A stretch of DNA of 64,000 nt from a virus, in IMG/VR virus record IMGVR_UViG_3300032163_000004, positions 38,211-102,210 of that record. One strand, given 5' to 3'. Below, one piece after another: positions 14,095-22,182 of the stretch (position 1 is its first letter; every line of letters begins with the position of its first letter). The position numbers and the translations under genes are program-made. The notes below the pieces were generated by a model, which was not told the origin of the DNA, ran no database searches, and saw only the letters and a list, made by a program, of their open reading frames with translations.

Positions 14095-15993
14095 GTGAAA
14101 AAGAAAATCGCTGAAATAGTAGAATTGTTGATGAAGGCTAAGGAAGCCTATTACAATGATGTACCAATTATGTCTGATGAAGAGTTTGATAGAATGGAAG
14201 ATGAGTTACGAGATCTTGATCCGGAAAATTCTTACTTCTCCATTGTTGGAACTCAAGTTACTAGTAGAGTAAAAGTTCGCCATGAAATTCCTATGTTATC
14301 TTGTGACAAAGCCAAAAATATTGAGGGCGCTTTGCAATGGCTCCAGAAGCTAGGTTTGGAAGACGAATCTATAGTAATAGAACCAAAGATAGATGGTCTA
14401 TCCTGTTCTCTCCTTTATGAGAAGGGGAAGTTAGTTAGGATAGCCACAAGGGGAGATGGATACATAGGTCAGAACATTACTCACATAGTCAATTTTGTTA
14501 AAAGTATTCCCAAAAAAATAACCTATCAGGAACTTGGCACTAAGGAAGTTCGTGGAGAACTTTATCTTCCAAAGAAAACTAATCTATCGAATCCTGATGA
14601 AAAACCTTTGAGGAGTTTGGCTGTCGGTCTTATTAATCGAAAAGACTCTAACTTAGAAGATTTAGGATTTCTTCATTTTGTAAGCTATCAGCTTTTGGGG
14701 ACCGATTTCCAATATGAAGATGAAAAGCTGGATGTTCTTTATTCTAACAAATTTGAAGTTATTGATTTTGTAGTTATACCTACTAAAAATACTTTGGAAG
14801 AATATTATAATAAGTATCTTAATGAACTTCGGGAAAAATGGAGTTATGAAACTGATGGGTTAGTCCTTGTTGTTAGAGATACCAAAAAGTGGAGTGATCT
14901 TGATTCAAAGTATGTAGTTCGTCATCATCATTTCTATAATATAGCTTTTAAAGCTCCTTCTCTAAGTAAAGAAACCATTCTTGAAAATATAGAATGGAAT
15001 GTAAGTAGATTTGGAAATGTCATCCCGGTTGCTATTGTGAAAGCCGTTATTATTGGAGGAACTTCTATCACCAGAAGCTCTTTAAATAATGTGGAATATG
15101 TAGAAGAATTAGGTTTGAGGGTTGGGGACAGAGTAGTAATTGAAAGAGCTAATGATGTGATTCCATATTTTAAAGAGAATCTAAGTAAGACTGAAAGAAG
15201 TAGAAGTAAAGGTTCTTTAAAATGGGAAAATGAAGAAGAGCTGTTGTCTTTCTTAGGTCCAGATAATTTTTTAATTCCGGAAAAATGTCCTTCATGTAAG
15301 GGGGTTTTAGAAAAAGTAGGTGTTCATTTAGTTTGCCTATCTAAAGAATGTCCGGAGAAGTTGATAAGACAAATTCTTCATTGGGTTCAAAAGTGTGAGA
15401 TGGATGGATTATCAGAATCCTTTGTAAGAAAGCTGGTTGAATCAAAAAGGATTTCTTCTATCAAAGACCTCTATCTATTGAGAGAAAAGGATTTTGAAGG
15501 GATAGATGGGTTTGGCCTAAAGAAGACAAAGAATGCCCTTGAGCAGATAGAGACATCTACTAAAATGTCTTTACGTCAGTTTGTTGTTAGACTTGGCATT
15601 CCAATGGTAGGTGAGAGGGCAATGGAGAAATTGGGCATAAATAACATCTATGAACTTTTCTCCTATAAGAGTAATGACTATGTAATAAGTCATGCCTTGG
15701 AAGACTTTATAAGATGTAATAAAGTCATGATCGAAGACCTTTTGGAGGTAATTGACGTATCGCCTGAAACTCCTAAGAAGCAAGGGGTGTTAAGAATTTG
15801 TATGACCGGTACGGGACCTAAGTCAAGGAAAGAACTGATAGCTAAAATTGAAAGGGCGGGTAATACTTTCGTAGATCATGTCAGTAAAGAAACAGACATC
15901 TTGGTGTGTGAAGATGTAAACGGATCTTCAAGCAAGTTATCAAAGGCTGCGAAACTCGGTGTGAAACTTGTAAACTATCAAGACTTCTTTTAG
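14095..15993 (+). CDS. ligA: NAD+-dependent DNA ligase
   Basis: The GTG at 14095 is eight bases after GGGAGG and is preferred to GTG 14086. The 632-residue protein has the full LigA order: domain Ia (residues 1-60), adenylation domain with the nucleotidyl-acceptor lysine in KIDG (98-101) and RGDGYIG, OB fold, four-cysteine zinc finger (CPSC...C....CPEK), helix-hairpin-helix region (KDFEGIDGFGLKK, VVRLGIPMVGERA) and a C-terminal BRCT domain (MTGTGPKSRKEL onward). It seals nicks with NAD+ and should serve phage replication. Slightly shorter than the usual 670 residues. Confidence 0.95.
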   Translation: MKKKIAEIVELLMKAKEAYYNDVPIMSDEEFDRMEDELRDLDPENSYFSIVGTQVTSRVKVRHEIPMLSCDKAKNIEGALQWLQKLGLEDESIVIEPKIDGLSCSLLYEKGKLVRIATRGDGYIGQNITHIVNFVKSIPKKITYQELGTKEVRGELYLPKKTNLSNPDEKPLRSLAVGLINRKDSNLEDLGFLHFVSYQLLGTDFQYEDEKLDVLYSNKFEVIDFVVIPTKNTLEEYYNKYLNELREKWSYETDGLVLVVRDTKKWSDLDSKYVVRHHHFYNIAFKAPSLSKETILENIEWNVSRFGNVIPVAIVKAVIIGGTSITRSSLNNVEYVEELGLRVGDRVVIERANDVIPYFKENLSKTERSRSKGSLKWENEEELLSFLGPDNFLIPEKCPSCKGVLEKVGVHLVCLSKECPEKLIRQILHWVQKCEMDGLSESFVRKLVESKRISSIKDLYLLREKDFEGIDGFGLKKTKNALEQIETSTKMSLRQFVVRLGIPMVGERAMEKLGINNIYELFSYKSNDYVISHALEDFIRCNKVMIEDLLEVIDVSPETPKKQGVLRICMTGTGPKSRKELIAKIERAGNTFVDHVSKETDILVCEDVNGSSSKLSKAAKLGVKLVNYQDFF

Positions 15994-16017
15994 AAAGGAG
16001 AAGGAGGTAAAATCAAA

Positions 16018-16314
16018 ATGTCAAAGTTAAAATACTTACGGATATCTAGAACAATGAGTGAAATAAATGAAGAAGTAGAAAAGATTAATCTTCAAGTTGA
16101 GGGTATTAATGTTGCTGATATGATAGCAGCTACTACTGTAATGACATTTTGTGACTGGCTTTGTGGATTATCAGACATGACTATGTCAAGTCTTTTAGCC
16201 TTAGCAAAGTGTGGTGAAAATGCGTTAAAGAAAGGAGTTCCACCTCAGGATGTTAATTCATTTGTTCTCGATAAAATAAATAAAATGTATTTAAAGAGTG
16301 AAATCAAAGAGTAG
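16018..16314 (+). CDS. Hypothetical protein, 98 aa
   Basis: Helical protein with a hydrophobic centre (DMIAATTVMTFCDWLCGLSD) that may pack against a partner. AGAAGGAGG precedes the start. Not recognised. Confidence 0.55.
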   Translation: MSKLKYLRISRTMSEINEEVEKINLQVEGINVADMIAATTVMTFCDWLCGLSDMTMSSLLALAKCGENALKKGVPPQDVNSFVLDKINKMYLKSEIKE

Positions 16315-16375
16315 TTATATTTTAGTATCAAATAGTAAATAATCCAAAATCCAACTCTGCGAAAGGAGAGAAAAA

Positions 16376-16483
16376 ATGTTCACAAAAATAATTGAATTGT
16401 TTACAAATTTGACAATGCTTGCTCTGATTGTACTATCCCTACTATTAGTTTGGAAGGTAGGACTTCAGTTCGGCACTTGGTAA
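16376..16483 (+). CDS. Single-span membrane peptide, 35 aa
   Basis: GAAAGGAGAG stands six bases before ATG 16376. The peptide is one hydrophobic helix (LTMLALIVLSLLLVWKVGL) with a short polar N terminus. Very small but well positioned. Confidence 0.5.
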   Translation: MFTKIIELFTNLTMLALIVLSLLLVWKVGLQFGTW

Positions 16484-16499
16484 GAATGGAGGAGACAAG

Positions 16500-16709
16500 A
16501 TGGAGAAACTATACTATGCTGAAACTGGTTTAGGATGTTGTATTCGTGAAGCAGAAACACTTAATCTTGCCAGATCACTTGTGTTGAGGGAGGCTGGAAC
16601 TTGTTCTGGCATTTCTCTTATTCGTAAGGCTACTGAAAAGGATGTTGAATGGGTACGTGCAATGGGAGGTTATGTACCTGAAGTCAAGAAAAAGGAGATG
16701 AAACTATGA
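16500..16709 (+). CDS. Conserved phage hypothetical protein, 69 aa
   Basis: The start AETGLGCCIREAETLNLARS has a pattern I associate with small proteins conserved across unrelated large phages. Soluble, alpha/beta. Stop overlaps next ATG (ATGA). Confidence 0.6.
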   Translation: MEKLYYAETGLGCCIREAETLNLARSLVLREAGTCSGISLIRKATEKDVEWVRAMGGYVPEVKKKEMKL

Positions 16710-16882
16710 ACTGTAAAAAGTGTGGTGAAGATATTACTTTTTATGTATTTGGTATGCCAGATGATATATGCTACGGTTGTTTAACTTCAAAAGAAAAGGG
16801 TGAAGTAGTAGGAATAAATGTTGGAATTACAAGAGAACGAATACAAGAAGATGAACTTGAAGGAGGAGAACTCAAATGTTAA
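16706..16882 (+). CDS. Zinc-binding protein, 58 aa
   Basis: CKKCGE (3-8) and CYGC (27-30) form a zinc ribbon; the acidic C terminus ends in KC. Overlaps both neighbours (four and seven bases), typical of this run. Unknown function. Confidence 0.55.
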   Translation: MNCKKCGEDITFYVFGMPDDICYGCLTSKEKGEVVGINVGITRERIQEDELEGGELKC

Positions 16883-17106
16883 AGATTAAAGAGATGTTTG
16901 CATTTGTAGCAAAAGAGAGAAAAGGTGAAGGAGTTATGGCGTCCGAAATGGTTATTGATGGAAGACTTATGTTTGTTCCGCTAGTCGGAGCAGATATTGC
17001 AAGAGTTGATTCTCTTCGACGGAAAGCAGATGAAATTTCTAGGATAACAGGAAAGCCATATAAGATTCTCCATTTTAAACTTGTAGGAGAAATTCCAAGG
17101 AGGTGA
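16876..17106 (+). CDS. Conserved phage hypothetical protein, 76 aa
   Basis: GEGVMASEMVIDGRLMFVPL and the ADEISRITGKPYKIL helix look like a conserved small alpha/beta domain; AAGGAGGAG precedes it. No function known. Confidence 0.55.
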   Translation: MLKIKEMFAFVAKERKGEGVMASEMVIDGRLMFVPLVGADIARVDSLRRKADEISRITGKPYKILHFKLVGEIPRR

Positions 17107-17110
17107 AATT

Positions 17111-17323
17111 ATGGACGAAAGAGTTATAGTTACAAAACCTATTGTTGGAATATGTCATATGCAAGTATGTGTTGTTGAAGATGCTTCTGATGAAGAAATC
17201 ATTGATACATGTAATAAAGAAAATCCAAGTGGAACAACTGGAGGTTGGAAGCAAGTTGAAAGATATGATGTAGTTTCTTGTGATAAGTATCCAGGAAGAA
17301 ATCATATGTGTGTTGTTTGTTGA
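17111..17323 (+). CDS. Conserved hypothetical protein, 70 aa
   Basis: VCVVEDASDEEIIDTCNKEN followed by PSGTTGGW is a pattern recurring in phage and environmental sequences. Two cysteines close the C terminus (MCVVC). GGAGG upstream. Role unknown. Confidence 0.6.
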   Translation: MDERVIVTKPIVGICHMQVCVVEDASDEEIIDTCNKENPSGTTGGWKQVERYDVVSCDKYPGRNHMCVVC

Positions 17324-17346
17324 TATTTTAAAAGGAAGGAGTGATT

Positions 17347-17679
17347 ATGTATTACTTTGATACAAAAGCATATCAGTTAAAACTGCCAGATATTTCCCAG
17401 TATATGCCTATTATAAGTATACTTTGTGTTGTTTTAGCACTTGTTTGTCTGGTACTTTTAATTGTTTCATCAATGATCTATCGTAGAAACGATAAAGTAT
17501 ATTCCTTTAGACTTTCTCTTGTGAATACTATCTTTGAGAAATCTAAAGTAGATGAATTCAAAGATTATGAGTGGAGATTAAAAGAATTTGATAGTATCTC
17601 CTACAGAAAAATGCTCTATATGTTTTGGAGGCGTTTAAAACCAGAAAACTTTTATAAGAACCTTGACTTTTTAGCTTAG
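17347..17679 (+). CDS. Membrane-anchored protein, paralogue of 11384-11707, 110 aa
   Basis: ATG 17347 is seven bases after GGAAGG; GTG 17341 is too close. A membrane helix (about 18-42, ISILCVVLALVCLVLLIVSS) leads to a soluble domain sharing WR, EF, MLYMFW and FY positions with the protein at 11384. Gene duplication is evident; role unknown. Confidence 0.65.
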   Translation: MYYFDTKAYQLKLPDISQYMPIISILCVVLALVCLVLLIVSSMIYRRNDKVYSFRLSLVNTIFEKSKVDEFKDYEWRLKEFDSISYRKMLYMFWRRLKPENFYKNLDFLA

Positions 17680-17728
17680 GGAATAAGGTTTGCTAATATT
17701 TCAGTTGTAAGAAAGGAGAGGGTTGATT

Positions 17729-17893
17729 GTGTCTCTAAAAGATTTAAAAGATTTTTGGTGGGAATCACCTCTAAAAGAAGAACCACCTCTAGTTAATAAC
17801 GAGGAAGGTAATAAAGCGTTCTGTATTGCATTTATCATTGCTTTAATTCTTGTAGTCATCTTCATTGTAATAGAAAAAATCTTTCTAAAATAA
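17729..17893 (+). CDS. Tail-anchored membrane protein, 54 aa
   Basis: GTG 17729 follows AAAGGAGAGGG. A polar N-terminal half (WWESPLKEEPP) precedes a C-terminal membrane helix (AFCIAFIIALILVVIFIV), so it is probably tail-anchored with its head in the cytoplasm. Confidence 0.55.
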   Translation: MSLKDLKDFWWESPLKEEPPLVNNEEGNKAFCIAFIIALILVVIFIVIEKIFLK

Positions 17894-17907
17894 GGAGGGG
17901 TAACTTA

Positions 17908-18342
17908 ATGGAAAAAGTCAAAGAAAAGAACAATATGTTTTGGAACCAAACCTTCGTTTTCATCATCACTGAAATATTTGGAGAGCAGGTATTAAAAGAC
18001 TATCTCAAAGATGCTAAATTAGATTCTATTAAAAATGGAGAAACAGTAATTGATAATGTTTCTTTAGATGAGTATGAAAAGAACCTCTATAAATATATAG
18101 ATGCAGTATATTCGTATCTGGAGAAGAATAAGAGGAGAATTCCCTCTGGTGAGTTAGAAGCAAAGGGAAGGGCTGTTAGTGGTCTAAGTGATATTTGGTG
18201 GGCTCTCGTGAAACTAAGTCATTCAGACCTGCAAGATTATGAATCTATTGGTGTACGAGAAGACTTTAAAGTGATATATAGAGATAGACGTCCAGGACCT
18301 TTGGACATGTTAAATTCAATTCTTAGAGGAAATACTGATTAA
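17908..18342 (+). CDS. Hypothetical protein, 144 aa
   Basis: Helical, soluble; conserved-looking tryptophan pair in GLSDIWWALVKLSHSD. AAGGAGGGG precedes the start. Last gene of the ligase run, 13 bases before its terminator. Confidence 0.55.
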   Translation: MEKVKEKNNMFWNQTFVFIITEIFGEQVLKDYLKDAKLDSIKNGETVIDNVSLDEYEKNLYKYIDAVYSYLEKNKRRIPSGELEAKGRAVSGLSDIWWALVKLSHSDLQDYESIGVREDFKVIYRDRRPGPLDMLNSILRGNTD

Positions 18343-18354
18343 ATAGTCTTCTCT

Positions 18355-18386
18355 TAGGGGATATCAATTTGTCCCCTATTTTTTTT
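18355..18386 (+). terminator. Intrinsic terminator of the ligase run
   Basis: TAGGGGA (18355-18361)/TCCCCTA (18372-18378) followed by eight T. Confidence 0.85.
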
Positions 18387-18409
18387 GTCTGCTTAGGTAC
18401 ACTTCTTCT

Positions 18410-18751
18410 TTATAAACTTGTTACCTTTCCATGTTTTATAGGTCTTTTTTTATTCTTATTTACTTTCTTTGAGACTTCTCTATCAATATCTATTCCACAT
18501 GATCTAGCTATATCAAGTAACCTAATGATAGTATCTGCTAGTTCTTCTTTAAAGTTACCAAAATCGTTATGTCTAACTGCTTCTGCTGCTTCACTTAGTT
18601 CTGTTACAACTAACATAAGCTTTCCTAACATTAAATCTCCCTTACTTGCAGATCTATTAGAATCAGCTTCAACATCTGGACTTATTCCATCTGGAGTATA
18701 AAATCCTTTCTTAATTCTCCATTCTTTAATTCTATCACCGATGTCATTCAT
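18410..18751 (-). CDS. MazG-like nucleoside triphosphate pyrophosphohydrolase
   Basis: The segment LMLVVTELSEAAEAVRH (about 44-60) followed by FKEELADTIIRLLDIA carries the two acidic helices (ExxE...EExxD) that bind magnesium in MazG/dUTPase-like enzymes. These hydrolyse non-canonical or alarmone-type nucleotides to the monophosphate. It is a single-gene leftward unit with GGAGG ahead of its ATG. The substrate cannot be inferred. Confidence 0.8.
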   Translation of the reverse strand: MNDIGDRIKEWRIKKGFYTPDGISPDVEADSNRSASKGDLMLGKLMLVVTELSEAAEAVRHNDFGNFKEELADTIIRLLDIARSCGIDIDREVSKKVNKNKKRPIKHGKVTSL

Positions 18752-18783
18752 CTTATCCTCCTTTCTCTTTTTCTTTTAAAGTA

Positions 18784-18834
18784 TGTTCACATTAGTATAT
18801 AACTATTCCATTACATATATTAATTACTGAAGGG
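18784..18834 (+). promoter_or_regulatory. Bipartite promoter-like motif
   Basis: TGTTCACATTAGTATATAAC (from 18784) and ACATATATTAAT (18813-18824) then ACTGAAGGG; third full copy of the motif at 11303 and 14008, again in a divergent gap and 41 bases before the first rightward gene. Confidence 0.6.
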
Positions 18835-18864
18835 ATAAAATTTTGGTTGAAAGGAGACAATTAA

Positions 18865-19077
18865 ATGATTCCATACAATTGGTCAAGTGAAGAAGAGATT
18901 TGTGTGAATAAAATTCTTCAATTAATTAGTGCTCTTAATATCAAATTATATGTAACTCCCACTACTCCAAATGAAAAAGACACGGTAACATTGAAATCTG
19001 CTTTCTCGAAAATGACGTCATCAGTAATTGAAAGAAAAATAAAGGAATTGGTAATTTCCATAGGGATCAAGGAATAA
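18865..19077 (+). CDS. Hypothetical protein, 70 aa
   Basis: Small, helical at the N terminus, basic at the C terminus (ERKIKELVISIGIKE). AAAGGAG precedes it. The 90 bases after it contain no convincing gene. Confidence 0.5.
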   Translation: MIPYNWSSEEEICVNKILQLISALNIKLYVTPTTPNEKDTVTLKSAFSKMTSSVIERKIKELVISIGIKE

Positions 19078-19167
19078 AATATTTCTTTAAAGATCTATAT
19101 CTAACTTTTAGAAACAATCATCCGTGGTCTTATAGAAGGCTTATGAAACGAAAGGAGATAATAAATC

Positions 19168-19572
19168 ATGATAAGAGACATCATTGTAACTACACCTAAA
19201 ACTCAAATGAAAATTGCTGAACAGGAAGCCCTTGAATGTCTTGAAGCAATTCAAAATGGTGAAGGGGCAGCATATTTTAGAACATTCTCAAGGAAACCGA
19301 AAGATTTAGATATCGGTAGTCGTATCTTTTATGTTGAAGATGGTTTCATTCGAGGTTTTAATACAGTCGAAAAAATTGGTAAAGGAAATATGCAATGTAG
19401 TACAACAGGTAAAAATTGGAAAGGTGAGTGTTACGTTATAATGCCAGCTCAAAATTGGAAATGGATCAAACCAATTGTAATGAAAGGTTTTCAAGGATAT
19501 CATTATTTTCAAGCAACAAAAGATATGAAAATCGTAGGAGACTGGTTAGATCCTAAACCTAAAACTTTCTAG
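19168..19572 (+). CDS. Hypothetical protein with ASCH/PUA-like features, 134 aa
   Basis: GSRIFYVEDGFIRGF and CYVIMPAQNWKWIKP resemble the strand layout of ASCH/PUA-type RNA- or nucleotide-binding barrels, but the resemblance is by eye. AAAGGAG precedes ATG 19168. Confidence 0.5.
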   Translation: MIRDIIVTTPKTQMKIAEQEALECLEAIQNGEGAAYFRTFSRKPKDLDIGSRIFYVEDGFIRGFNTVEKIGKGNMQCSTTGKNWKGECYVIMPAQNWKWIKPIVMKGFQGYHYFQATKDMKIVGDWLDPKPKTF

Positions 19573-19623
19573 AAGCAAATGAAAAAGTTAGTCCAACTAG
19601 AACTAGACGAGGAGGGGAAGAAG

Positions 19624-19836
19624 ATGAGAAGACTAACGTTGATTCAAGCCAACGAAATCGAAGATGAAATACGAAGGCTGGAAGCAGATCCGACAGTAGA
19701 CAAACATGAGATACGTTTGTTTATGCAAACACCAATGCCTTGCGGTCATGCAGCGGGAAATCTTCTAACCTGCGATGATCCACCTTACGGATGCGTAATC
19801 TGTGGAGAACCTAAAGAAGAAAAGAGGGAAGACTAA
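19624..19836 (+). CDS. Zinc-binding protein, 70 aa
   Basis: ATG 19624 has GGAGGGG six bases upstream; an in-frame ATG at 19579 lacks a site. CGH and CVICGE in the C-terminal half form the metal site. Stop overlaps the next ATG by one base. Confidence 0.55.
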   Translation: MRRLTLIQANEIEDEIRRLEADPTVDKHEIRLFMQTPMPCGHAAGNLLTCDDPPYGCVICGEPKEEKRED

Positions 19837-20042
19837 TGACATCATCTACAGAACTTCAAAGACTATTTAAGAAGTACGATATCACATCTAGAAAACATGA
19901 GGGGATAAGAGGAGATGAAATATATAACTGGGGAGTCTTTCATAAAGGACAACCAGTAGTATCATGTTTAACTAAACAACAAGTTGTTTACTACAAAAAA
20001 CATGTTCTAGAGAAACTTATGAGAAAGGAGAAATTAAAATGA
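19836..20042 (+). CDS. Small duplicated protein, paralogue of 22553-22750, 68 aa
   Basis: Shares MTS.TELQ.LFKKY, the run FHKGQPVVS and the terminal VL..L.RKE with the 65-residue protein at 22553. The pair duplicated within this operon. Likely a small alpha/beta domain; function unknown. Confidence 0.6.
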   Translation: MTSSTELQRLFKKYDITSRKHEGIRGDEIYNWGVFHKGQPVVSCLTKQQVVYYKKHVLEKLMRKEKLK

Positions 20043-20326
20043 TAACAAAATCTCAACGAGATGAAGATGCGAATTTTGAACTATTAAAACATTTCTTCTG
20101 GCGCTATCTCAGGTGGGATCAGCGTATCATTATTCTTGTTCGAGCTGCAGTAATAGGAGCTACGAAAAATCGACTTCCACAAACGATTGAACACAATGCT
20201 TTATTGCGAGCGAAAGAAGCTGGGAAGCTTGTGTCAGTTTGGGATGATATTATGTTTTTTATCCCTCAGGAAAAGAGGATGCCAAATCCATTTGAAAAGG
20301 AGGTAACTAAAAATGGCCTTAAGTAA
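20039..20326 (+). CDS. Hypothetical protein, 95 aa
   Basis: Basic helical protein (FFWRYLRWDQRIIILVRAAV) with aromatic and arginine residues that could bind nucleic acid. Overlaps neighbours by 4 and 14 bases. Confidence 0.55.
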   Translation: MITKSQRDEDANFELLKHFFWRYLRWDQRIIILVRAAVIGATKNRLPQTIEHNALLRAKEAGKLVSVWDDIMFFIPQEKRMPNPFEKEVTKNGLK

Positions 20327-21074
20327 TTGGGATACACTAACAATAGATCTTGATGGTAATGCAATTGATGGTGTTTTTACTAGTCCAAAGAGTAGGGTCC
20401 AAGTAGAGATTTATAAGAACTGGATTCACATTCAAGATCCGAAAGGGTGGCATGGTGGTGGAAGTTTTGCATCATATGTAGTTGCTCAAATTCAACACGG
20501 CAGTTTAGTATATCACGATGTGAACATTGAAGCAATTCGAGGTCCTCAAAATGGTATTTATATCGTTTGTTGGACAGTAGAATGGATAAAAATACCACCC
20601 TCAGTGCAGACTAGAATGAACTTTCCTAAAGAAGAAGGGAAAACAGAACCGAACTACCATGGAATGATTGGTTGTGGTGTCTATGGATTCGAAGGAGGAG
20701 AATGGGTTGGAGTAAAAAAAGAGAGCCTTGAGTTTTTAAAGAACTGGGTTTCCAAGAAAGAACCAATATGGGATGAAGAAGATCTTGAATGGACAGTAGA
20801 AAGTTTTAAAGAAGCTATCCAAGATAGAAGTAAAATGCCAGAGAGTGATATTCGAGATATGACTCCAGAACAGTACAAAGAATACTTAAAGTCGAAAACT
20901 CAATATGTTTTTGAAGAAAGAATTGCAACAGTAGATTTTTCTAAAGCTGTTCGCTTCTGTCAAGGTGATGAATATTTTGAAGGTAAATTAGGAGTAGATA
21001 AAAACGCTACTGCAGTAGGGCAAGCTGAAGAACCAATCTTTTTAAAGATGTTAGGAAAGGAGGAGGAGAAATGA
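20313..21074 (+). CDS. Conserved phage hypothetical protein, 253 aa
   Basis: Begins MALSNWDTLTIDLDG, then VQVEIYKNWIHIQDPKGW and AIRGPQNGIY, features I associate with a conserved but uncharacterised phage family. The N-terminal 100 residues are beta-rich; the rest is charged. A separate helical tail follows residue 150. Function unknown; it is the largest protein of this run. Confidence 0.65.
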   Translation: MALSNWDTLTIDLDGNAIDGVFTSPKSRVQVEIYKNWIHIQDPKGWHGGGSFASYVVAQIQHGSLVYHDVNIEAIRGPQNGIYIVCWTVEWIKIPPSVQTRMNFPKEEGKTEPNYHGMIGCGVYGFEGGEWVGVKKESLEFLKNWVSKKEPIWDEEDLEWTVESFKEAIQDRSKMPESDIRDMTPEQYKEYLKSKTQYVFEERIATVDFSKAVRFCQGDEYFEGKLGVDKNATAVGQAEEPIFLKMLGKEEEK

Positions 21075-21208
21075 ATAAAGATATGGATATTTATTTTGGG
21101 ACAGATGAGCATTATGAATATAAAGATGTCCCTGAAGTGGTAAGAGATAGAGTTGACGATCTTTTAGAGCCATATAGAATTAAAATAGAAGAGGAGAAAG
21201 GAGATTAG
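21071..21208 (+). CDS. Hypothetical acidic protein, 45 aa
   Basis: ATG 21071 overlaps the preceding stop (ATGA) with GGAGGAG upstream. Acidic and helical (VPEVVRDRVDDLLEPYR). Its tail carries the GGAGAAAGGAG used by the next gene. Confidence 0.5.
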   Translation: MNKDMDIYFGTDEHYEYKDVPEVVRDRVDDLLEPYRIKIEEEKGD

Positions 21209-21212
21209 AATC

Positions 21213-21443
21213 GTGGGTCTTATAAAGGATGAGAATGATGCAGAATGGACTACTTTAACACACAGTGATCGACATCACGTTTGGGATTACTGTAAGCCAG
21301 GTAGGATGGCTGAGACTTGCAGGTATCTACTTATGGGACCTAAAGGATGGGAGTGTGGTAAGACTGATCCTTCTATGAAAATACTTATTGATAGCAGGGT
21401 CGAAAGTATGAATGCTCAAGGAGATAACTGCGAGGGTAAGTAG
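21213..21443 (+). CDS. Four-cysteine conserved protein, 76 aa
   Basis: GTG start after GAAAGGAG. CKPG, TCRYLLMGPKGWECGK and DNCEGK provide four cysteines with a spacing suggesting an iron-sulfur or zinc site. I have seen this pattern in phage hypothetical proteins; no role is known. Confidence 0.6.
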   Translation: MGLIKDENDAEWTTLTHSDRHHVWDYCKPGRMAETCRYLLMGPKGWECGKTDPSMKILIDSRVESMNAQGDNCEGK

Positions 21444-21470
21444 TTTGTCAAAAAAAGGAGGATGAACTAA

Positions 21471-21680
21471 ATGACAATACAACATAAAAAAGAATTTGGT
21501 ATTTACCATTGGGATACTTTCGACAATGAAACGATCCTTATAGATGAAGCAGACACAATAAAACAAGCAGTCAAAAAAGTAGAAAAGCGCTACGGAGACA
21601 GAATCAGAAGTGATGGAGCAGATCAAGTTGATATAGTTGATTCTAAAGGAAACATTAAAAAGAAATTTAACGTTGGGTAA
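21471..21680 (+). CDS. Conserved hypothetical protein, 69 aa
   Basis: FGIYHWDTFDNETILIDEAD, then a helix ending YGDRIRSDGADQVDIVD, a compact alpha/beta domain recurring in phages. AAAGGAGGATG precedes the start. Function unknown. Confidence 0.6.
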   Translation: MTIQHKKEFGIYHWDTFDNETILIDEADTIKQAVKKVEKRYGDRIRSDGADQVDIVDSKGNIKKKFNVG

Positions 21681-21693
21681 GAGAGAAAGAAAG

Positions 21694-21761
21694 GTAGGTC
21701 GGGACTTATTAGAGGAGTCTAAGGACAGCTAAACCCCCACAGCTAAACCTAACCGACCTAC
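21694..21761 (+). ncRNA. Intergenic RNA structure with repeated GCTAAACC
   Basis: GTAGGTCGG (21694-21702) pairs with CCGACCTAC (21753-21761), closing a loop that contains a GACT/AGTC hairpin and two copies of ACAGCTAAACC. It lies 20 bases before the ribosome binding site of the next membrane-protein gene, a place suited to a leader RNA or processing site. Confidence 0.45.
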
Positions 21762-21784
21762 TCCAATTTAAGGAGGCAATAAAA

Positions 21785-22015
21785 ATGAAAAAGATACCCG
21801 TTCTACTTCAACTTTTATCTTTACTTCTCAATGGTACGTTTTGGATATTTTTATCTGGGATTTCTTGTCTAATCGCTTTTGGAACTGTTAGTATAACATA
21901 TTGTTATGGTAAACCATACACTATTGGAATGGCGTTTTACTACACACCTTATTGGGCTTGGATTCTTTTCGCAATAGGATTTATCTTATCTATTTATATT
22001 TTCTTTACTGAATGA
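21785..22015 (+). CDS. Two-span membrane protein, 76 aa
   Basis: Hydrophobic helices at about 6-38 and 53-74, with an aromatic loop (TYCYGKPYTIGMAFYYTPYW). AAGGAGG precedes it. A holin-like topology is possible, but no lysin is beside it. Confidence 0.6.
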   Translation: MKKIPVLLQLLSLLLNGTFWIFLSGISCLIAFGTVSITYCYGKPYTIGMAFYYTPYWAWILFAIGFILSIYIFFTE

Positions 22016-22038
22016 AGAATGAGAAGAAAGGAGAACAG

Positions 22039-22182
22039 ATGAAATGCCCAGATTGTGGAGGAGAACTAAAGACTGATCAAAAATTTGGTCAAGGTGTTTG
22101 GAGATGTACTAAATGTGGTTGGTCTTGGTTCATCTTAAAATTGAGAAAGAAAGGAGAAATTCAACCATGGAAAAAGCACTAG
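22039..22182 (+). CDS. Zinc ribbon, 47 aa
   Basis: CPDCGG (3-8) and CTKCGW (23-28) make a textbook zinc ribbon; a basic tail (RKKGEIQPWKKH) follows. AAAGGAGAACAG precedes ATG 22039. It overlaps the next start by 16 bases. Confidence 0.6.
   Translation: MKCPDCGGELKTDQKFGQGVWRCTKCGWSWFILKLRKKGEIQPWKKH

Noticed and set aside
19078-19201. Open stretch after the 70-aa gene resembling a coding peptide (YFFKDLYLTFRNNHPWSYRR)
   Set aside because: No usable start codon or ribosome binding site; could be a decayed gene or a frameshifted extension, but there is nothing to support translation.
21785-22015. Holin
   Set aside because: Topology fits, but no endolysin or second lysis gene is nearby, so I kept it as a membrane protein.
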